Below, piece after piece: positions 56,931-64,000 of a stretch of 64,000 nucleotides of DNA. How positions within the stretch are numbered: the stretch's first letter is position 1; every line of letters starts with the position of its first letter. Origin of the DNA: Hippopus hippopus. Lineage: Eukaryota; Mollusca; Bivalvia; Cardiida; Cardiidae. The DNA is taken from positions 71,056,714-71,120,713 of the forward strand of contig OX328099.1 of NCBI GenBank assembly GCA_946811185.2. Direction: 5' to 3'. The notes beneath the pieces are model-generated. The model was not told where the DNA came from. It was given only the letters and a program-made list of their open reading frames with translations, and made no database searches. Made by a program: the position numbers and the translations under genes.

Positions 56931-57062
56931 AAACCTACCTTTGAATTCTATGCCAAGCCAAGTGATTGGTCGAACCATTTTGCCTTCACCAATCAGAAAT
57001 TTTTGAATGCCGCTGTAAAAGCATTGCTTGATGCCTTTGGATTCACATTTATCGAACTATAA
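56931..57062 (+). CDS. Possible terminal exon of an unrecognised gene
   Basis: Open frame to TAA at 57060-57062 with acceptor-like CATTCACAG just before 56931 and another before 56891. The peptide contains FKPTFEFYAKPSDWSNHF and KFLNAAVKALLDAFGF. It has balanced codon use and amphipathic character unlike the surrounding repeats. I do not recognise the protein. Its phase does not fit a spliced extension of PSMB2 exon 5. No upstream exon was found between PSMB2 and here, so it may be an isolated remnant. Confidence 0.35.
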   Translation, partial: KPTFEFYAKPSDWSNHFAFTNQKFLNAAVKALLDAFGFTFIEL

Positions 57063-57129
57063 GGAAACCTGGGATATGTTCATTGCCAACACAGAGGAAG
57101 ACTGCTCAGAATCTGCATCCTGACTGCAT

Positions 57130-57320
57130 TTTAAACCTTTACCAAGCAGTTTAGAGTTTTAAAGACCCCAAGGAAAAAGTCTTTTGTAAACATAGTTGGA
57201 AAAGAAGAAAATGCTGGTGACCAGTTTTCTGTTTTCTACCCTTTCAATGAAAAATAGCATCATCTGAGCAACATTTAATTTGACATCTGCAAATGCTTTC
57301 AATTTGAAAAAGAGAAATTG
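57130..57320 (+). mobile_element. Family A MITE, A46, degenerate
   Basis: TTTAAACCTTTACCAAGCAG start, then AGTTGGAAAAGAAGAAAATG with the second arm mostly deleted. It begins 70 nt after the stop of the possible exon at 56931-57062. Confidence 0.6.
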
Positions 57321-57387
57321 TTAGTTTTGAGCATTATTCTATTAATGCCGTAATGCAATGGTAAATATGTCATTTTATCAGCATGCA

Positions 57388-57618
57388 TTGACCCTTTATC
57401 ATATGATCCTGACCTTTAACAACCCTTGGGAAGAAGCTTTTTTGAAAACATGGTGGGAAAAGAAGAAAATGCTGCCAGTCAGCATTTTCTTCTTTCCCCA
57501 CAATGTTTTCTACCCTTGGAGAGTCTGGTTTTGTCAACTGAGCCACATTTAATTTGTTGTATGCAACAGCCTTGAATTTGGAAGAGTGTAAAGTTTGTCA
57601 TAATATGATAGTGTTAAG
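57388..57618 (+). mobile_element. Family A MITE, A47
   Basis: TGACCCTTTATCATATGATC to ATGATAGTGTTAA; loop modified to GCTGCCAGTCAGC. Confidence 0.7.
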
Positions 57619-57828
57619 AGTTGAATAACTGATAAAAACGGAGAATAGAACACAGTAATGAGAGGACACAGACTGTATTCTTTAACAGTTCTTTTATTCT
57701 TTGTTGACTTTTTCAGATACCGCAAGTCTTATAATTATTTTATAGGAACACTCCATGACGTATCAAATCTAGAATGAAGAATTACTCTGTTTGGGCTATA
57801 CTGGAGGTTCTGGTAATGTGGAAAGCAG

Positions 57829-57955
57829 TTTAACCCTGTTCCCAAAATGTCCCATGTTTTCACAACCCAGACGAAGAAAAACACTATTGTAACCAGCATT
57901 TTCTCCTTTTCAAACCATGTTTTCTACAGTTTCAAAGACATGTACAATAATCCTT
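57829..57955 (+). mobile_element. Family A fragment, A48
   Basis: TTTAACCCTGTTCCCAAAAT start and one hairpin arm (CCAGCATTTTCTCCTTTTCA). Confidence 0.5.
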
Positions 57956-58075
57956 TAAAGTGCAAAAGAATGTAGATCCAAGATCAGAGGGTATATTCTG
58001 TAGAGTCTGATCTTTATTTACACTGTCTAAACAGCAACTTAAATCGTGCTTAGCTCCCTATGGGTTAAAAGATAA
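57955..58075. mobile_element. Family H fragment
   Basis: AATGTAGATCCAAGATCAGA and GTCTGATCTTTATTTACACTG arms, followed by CTCCCTATGGGTTAAA. Confidence 0.5.
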
Positions 58076-58265
58076 ACAGTTTCTTCATTTTTCTTTTTAG
58101 ATAGGGAATCAATACATTGAAAAAAGGTAAACTCTGTTGAACGATATGGTAACAGTTAAACTGGACTTCTTCAGTAACTACGTACAAGAACAATATGTAG
58201 CTAAAGTTACGATAGTATGTATAGGCAAAAATACAGATAACATGTCACAGGTATTAATATGGACT

Positions 58266-58487
58266 TGAACCATTCATCCTTTGGCTGCTATGCACGACTC
58301 TGGGTGCTTTTGCGGACAGTGTAGATCAAGATCAGAGTGCACAAAATGTGCACTCTGATCTTGGATCTACACTGTCCGATGCTATATATTTTTTTCTGGT
58401 GAATTCATCCTTGAAATCGCAATATTTTGGTCTTTACTACCGAGTTGAATTTTTTGTTTTTCATTTATTTAGTAGCTACAGGGTTAA
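58266..58487. mobile_element. Family H fold-back MITE, complete copy
   Basis: TGAACCATTCATCCTTTGGC to TAGCTACAGGGTTAA. The inner palindrome GACAGTGTAGATCAAGATCA / TGATCTTGGATCTACACTGTC is centred on GCACAAAATGTGC with one unpaired base. Confidence 0.75.
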
Positions 58488-58649
58488 AATGGACTTGATT
58501 CATTAACAATATGAAGAACAATAACAGCTTGAATATATAACAATACCTTAACAAAATGGTACAACAGATATTTGAGTATGATAAACCAATTTCTTTTACA
58601 TCAATAGAAAACTGCAGTTACACTCCTGGTAAAGTAAGAAAATCAATTC

Positions 58650-58878
58650 TTTAACTCTATTCCATATGACAAAATTTTAAACTTGTCCAAGTTGACAGAA
58701 TTTATAGACAACAAAATAAGAGTGACTCAAAAATTAAAATTTGTTTTAAAAAGGGTAGAAATATTGTGGGAAAAGGAGAAAATGCTGGTTATCAGCATTT
58801 TCTCCTTGTCCCACAATGTTTTCAAAAGCTGTTTTCTGTAGAGTCATTAAAAATCAGGATTATGTGGTCATGGGTTAA
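58650..58878 (-). mobile_element. Family A MITE, A49
   Basis: TTAACTCTATTCCATATGAC to GTGGTCATGGGTTAA, hairpin intact. Confidence 0.75.
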
Positions 58879-59098
58879 CTACACAATCCTGAGTTGTAAA
58901 GACCCTGACAGAGAAGGAGTTTGAAAACATTGTGGGAAAAAGGAGAAAATGCTGGTAAACCAGCTTTTTCTGCATTTTCATGCAATGTTTTTTTTCTTTT
59001 ACAAACACAGATTCAATCAGTGAAGCTATAGAATCTATTAAATTCACATAAGCATTTGCTCTGAACTCTATAATTTTGTTGCTTGGTAACGAGATAAC
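58875..59098 (+). mobile_element. Family A MITE, A50, head to head with A49
   Basis: TTAACTACACAATCCTGAGT, where the CCTTTACC block is missing, to TTGGTAACGAGATAA. It shares its TTAA with A49. Confidence 0.7.
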
Positions 59099-59267
59099 AC
59101 AGTTTTTGTGAAAACTATCACTCCAGTCTGAATACCCTGCCCAATTTTCTTATCCAGTTATGATTAATTTACCATGGCTTTTTACATACCTGCAAAACAC
59201 ACCAGTAGAAAAAAATATTTTAATAATTGCTGCAAGACAGAAAAAAAAAATCATATTGGATATTTAG

Positions 59268-59493
59268 CACACTCTTTACCAGACGACAAAATCTTAGACT
59301 CGTCCAAATTGAAAGCATTTGCAAAAACCATTAAATGAGGCTCAAATTATGAGATTTCTCTTTGAAAAGGATAAAACATATTGTGTAACAGGAGAAGATG
59401 CTGGTTATAAGCATTTTCTATTTTTCCCCCTAATGTACTCACAACCCATTTCCTCATGGGAGTGAAAACACAGGATTGTGTGGTAAAGGGTTT
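59268..59493 (-). mobile_element. Family A MITE, A51
   Basis: GCACACTCTTTACCAGACGA to GTGTGGTAAAGGGTTT; hairpin diverged. Confidence 0.7.
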
Positions 59494-59699
59494 CGCTTTG
59501 AACCATAATTCTTGTACAGGAAAAAATTTATTGCTTGTATTCATCTCGTCCCATTTATAATGTGTTTTTTCACAGATGTATGCTAATACTTTCTTTATGA
59601 TCACAACAGTGTTTGCAGAATATAAAACAAATACCTTGAAAAACAATATTTAAAACTCAATGCGAACAATTAATCTTATTGGAAACATCTATGGACTAC

Positions 59700-59866
59700 A
59701 AAAATCAAATACGGACAAATGACCTGTAGATCTCTGACAGAGACAAAAACATTGTTGCAAAAAGAGAAAATGTCGGTTACCAGCATTTTCTCTTTTTTCC
59801 ACAATGTTTTCAAAACTTCTTCTTCTTCAGGGTCATGAAACACAGGATTGTTTAGTAAACAGTTAA
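59700..59866 (-). mobile_element. Family A MITE, A52, left end lost
   Basis: Hairpin ACATTGTTGCAAAAAGAGAA with its partner and the right end TTTAGTAAACAGTTAA. Confidence 0.65.
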
Positions 59867-60009
59867 TCATACTTAAAATTAAATTGAGATCACAGATGTT
59901 TGTAATTAAACCACATTTGCTTTCTGTTCAATTTCCAATTATCACTTGACTCAATCTTTTGTTTCATTCTTTCATTTCAGACAAGGACTTTTTTCGAAAT
60001 CTGTGTAAA

Positions 60010-60262
60010 TAGAGCACCATATGCAGGTGCCAACACCTGGCTGCAGTTGCTTGATTTTCAGTGAAAATTCTATGTTGATAAAAGGGGCGTAACTGTGTCA
60101 AAAATATTTTGATGGTTACCTGCCCTGTTGTATGGGTTCCCCTTTTGATAGTTAACAACTTGTCCAAGTTTGAATTTTGCAAGACAATGTGGACAATGAC
60201 AATGATGACAACAGGGCTATGACAATACCCTGACGTTTTCTTGACAAACAGCGGAACTAAAA
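60010..60262 (+). repeat. Family E, copy 60 kb
   Basis: AGAGCACCATATGCAGGTGC, GGGGCGTAACTGTGTC, TGTTGTATGGGTTCCCC and CAGGGCTATGACAATACC are all present. The CTTCAGTAATA block is deleted. Confidence 0.6.
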
Positions 60263-60939
60263 CTGGACATATAATAAAACAGCTATGTATGTTTCATTTT
60301 CCGTTCACAACTTAGAATGCAACAGACAAATCAAAGAAGATCACAACTAGATTTTGACTGTATTTGATGATGTAATTTATCACATAACCTCCCTTATTTT
60401 CAGCGTAATACAGCCATTACTAATTTTCTTTTCTTATATGAATTTCAGCAGTTTATAGAAATCTAACTGAATTATGTCCTCAAAAATCATAGGTGAATGT
60501 TATAACTTTTATTTTTGATATACCATGGATATTTATGGAACAAGAAAGAATTTTTAGTGGGTCAACGTCACATTTTATGATGTAGTTAACATGACTAATG
60601 ACATCATTTTTACAGCTGGTCCATATCCAACTAGATTGGATAATGCACGTTTTTTGTGTTGAGCAAAAATTACACTTAAGAAGAAAGGTTAAGGTGAAAG
60701 CATAAAAGAATAGGATATCTGTTTCGGTGTATGGTCCTGTGAAAAACAAAAGCCATATTTTCACTTGTGGCTTTGCCAGTTGTGAAAATATTGCCCTTGC
60801 TTTTCACACAATGAAAGGAATTTCAATCATATACCAAAACAGACAGTTATCCTCTATATTTCACACATGTTAGAGATAAGCAAATAGTGTTGTGCTGGGT
60901 CAAATCTCTGTAATCATACACCCCATTTCTAAAAAATGG

Positions 60940-61086
60940 GTGACCCAGACTTCTGTGAAACTGACTGTCAAAATTGAAGATCATGACAAAGCTGCAGATT
61001 TTATCATCGTTAGATTAAAAACAAAATCATCTGACGCATATGTGTTTCTTTGGAATTGTTCTTTCATCTACTCACCTGTCAAAGAA
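60940..61086 (+). other. Open stretch of possible coding origin
   Basis: After an acceptor-like GTGACCCAG the plus strand reads TSVKLTVKIEDHDKAADF and then a hydrophobic stretch for about 50 codons. It then runs into family A copy A53. It has protein-like composition but no recognised family and no confirmed donor. It could be a decayed exon or chance. Confidence 0.15.
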
Positions 61087-61099
61087 GCCAATATAGGCT

Positions 61100-61327
61100 T
61101 TAACTCTTTACCAAACGACAAAATTTCAGACTTTTCCAAATTCAAAGCATTTGCAGACAACAAAGTTAATGTGCCTCAAAAGTTGAAATTGATTTTGGAA
61201 CCGTAGAAAACATTGTGGGAAAAGGAGAAAATGCTGGTTACCAGCGTTTTCTCCTTTTCCCACAATGTTTTCATAAGGCTTCTTCCCCAAGCTTGTTGAT
61301 ACTAAGGATTATTTGGTGAAGGGTTAA
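61100..61327 (-). mobile_element. Family A MITE, A53
   Basis: TTTAACTCTTTACCAAACGA to TTTGGTGAAGGGTTAA with a near-perfect palindrome (61206-61272). Confidence 0.8.
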
Positions 61328-61403
61328 GTAAATTTAATGTAAACTTCAAAACACATGCACATGTAGGCCTATGTTTTAACACAGCAATCTAGTTGTGAGG
61401 CAT

Positions 61404-61643
61404 TTAAAACCCTTCACCATACAACCCCGAGTTTCAATGACCCTGTGAAACAAAGCTTTTAAAAAACACTGTTGGAAAAGTAGAAAAAGCTGCTAACCAA
61501 CCAGCATTTTTTTTTTCTCCTTTGCCACTATGTTTTCTAACCATTCTCAGACAAATCCCAATTTTTTTGCCACATCTATCATGCTATCTGCAGATACCTT
61601 TATTTTAGATTGGTCTAAAATTTGTTTTATGGTAAACAGTTGA
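61404..61643 (+). mobile_element. Family A MITE, A54, in the ZER1 3' region
   Basis: TTAAAACCCTTCACCATACA to ATGGTAAACAGTTGA; loop enlarged (CTAACCAACCAGC). Followed by a run of about 22 A (61644-61665). Confidence 0.75.
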
Positions 61644-61723
61644 AAAAAAAAAAAAAAAAAAAAATCATGAAGCCTCTTCTCCGTGGTGATCGCTTTAAAA
61701 TGTATCCTTTCTTCGGGATTTCA

Positions 61724-63291
<1,568 letters not shown>

Positions 63292-63312
63292 TCAGGTTAT
63301 TTGAACACATAT

Positions 63313-63571
63313 GAGCCGTGCTCTGGCAAAAGGGGGCTTAATGCATCTCCGTAATCCATCATACCAAGAAAGCTATCACATACTTATGGATCCATAATAG
63401 CCACTTTTTTTAACAACCGACTCAATCATGAGGTAGACTGATCCTTTGACATGCAGAAAATCGACCAATAGCGAAAAGTTTCGGCCCAGGTCAGCCTGCG
63501 CGGACTGCGCAGGCTGACCTGGGTCGAAACTTTTCGCAGATGCATTAAGCCCCCTTTTCACAGAGCGCGGC
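63313..63571 (-). mobile_element. Family B MITE, B15
   Basis: GAGCCGTGCTCTGGCAAAAG to CAGAGCGCGGC; near-identical to B3 at 3472. The palindrome around CAGGTCAGCCTGCGCGGACT is intact. Confidence 0.85.
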
Positions 63572-63583
63572 ACAATTATACAT

Positions 63584-63680
63584 GAGTCATGCTATATAAA
63601 AAATGGGTTTTATGCATCTGCAAAAAGTACTGATTCAGGTCAGACTGCAGAGTACATGCAGGCTGACCATTCAGTAAAGC
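63584..63680 (+). mobile_element. Family B fragment, B16
   Basis: TGAGTCATGCTATATAAAAA through AAAAAGTACTGATTCAGGTC to ATGCAGGCTGACC; truncated on the right. Confidence 0.6.
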
Positions 63681-64000
63681 TTTTGAATGATTATAATGTA
63701 CTGATAATACAAACAAATTTCTTGGTCTCTCTCATTTCAATTGGGAATTTACTGTGTAAATTCATACTGAATATTATGTTGTGGTAGTTATCCAGGTGCT
63801 TGCATCTTAGGAATGTTATACTGTGTGAGACTGAATGTCAAGATGTCAAAATTTTCTTACACAGAAAGAAGCAAGTACAAGCAGCAGGAAAATTACTACA
63901 ACATAATATTCCTATTATTATATAATGTCAACTTTCAATTACATAATATTGTACTTCTTGATATTTTAGTAAAAAAAATCATAAAATAATACTTTAGTGG

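Noticed and set aside
63376..63573. Recurrent frame with [20 protein letters not shown]
   Set aside because: It is the translation of the family B terminus and hairpin and occurs at about ten copies; a repeat artefact.

Overview
The window is animal nuclear DNA: AT-rich, gene-poor, with compact exons split by GT-AG introns and packed with short DNA transposons (MITEs), tRNA-derived SINEs and satellite-cored elements. The repeat repertoire (a 158-bp tandem core followed by GACC/GACG tetranucleotides, as in the 'pearl' elements described from bivalves, and elements framed by GGCCATGATGGCC and CTCAGGTGAGC) points to a bivalve mollusc. I infer this from repeat style and protein similarity; the species cannot be named from the sequence alone.

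Three protein-coding genes were reconstructed by hand from splice sites, reading phase and protein similarity. (1) 7247-32892, minus strand: the microtubule plus-end tracking protein EB1 (MAPRE family). Seven coding positions give 264 aa, and position 3 exists as two tandem alternative versions (19372-19478 and 23136-23242), each exactly 107 nt with identical phases. (2) 47104-54571, plus strand: proteasome subunit beta type-2 (PSMB2, 20S beta-4), six coding exons, 197 aa, complete. (3) 61724 to beyond 63274, minus strand: the last two exons of ZER1, a CUL2 ubiquitin-ligase substrate receptor; the rest lies outside the window to the right. A possible terminal exon of an unrecognised plus-strand gene sits at 56931-57062. 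EB1 and PSMB2 are divergent, separated by about 14 kb; PSMB2 and ZER1 converge. Both complete genes are housekeeping genes and I see no evidence that the three cooperate.

Most of the rest is mobile DNA. Family A (about 220 bp, TTAA-flanked, centred on a near-perfect 60-70 bp palindrome) has roughly 50 copies here. Family B (about 260 bp, GAGCCATGCTCTG termini, second internal hairpin) has about 16. Families C, D and K are tRNA-headed SINEs. Family E is a dispersed repeat of unknown class, F and G are elements with 144-bp and 158-bp tandem cores, and H and I are further fold-back MITEs. There are two hAT-like elements, one degenerate mariner element with very long inverted ends, and a retroposon fragment. 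Nested insertions give the relative ages and the target-site duplications of several families directly.

The most notable observations are the paired mutually exclusive EB1 exons, a SINE whose 14-bp target duplication copied the 3' splice site of the last PSMB2 exon, the TTAA duplication of family A proved by repeated insertion into the same site of family B, and two tiny palindromic insertions (24 and 34 bp) flanked by 7-bp duplications.
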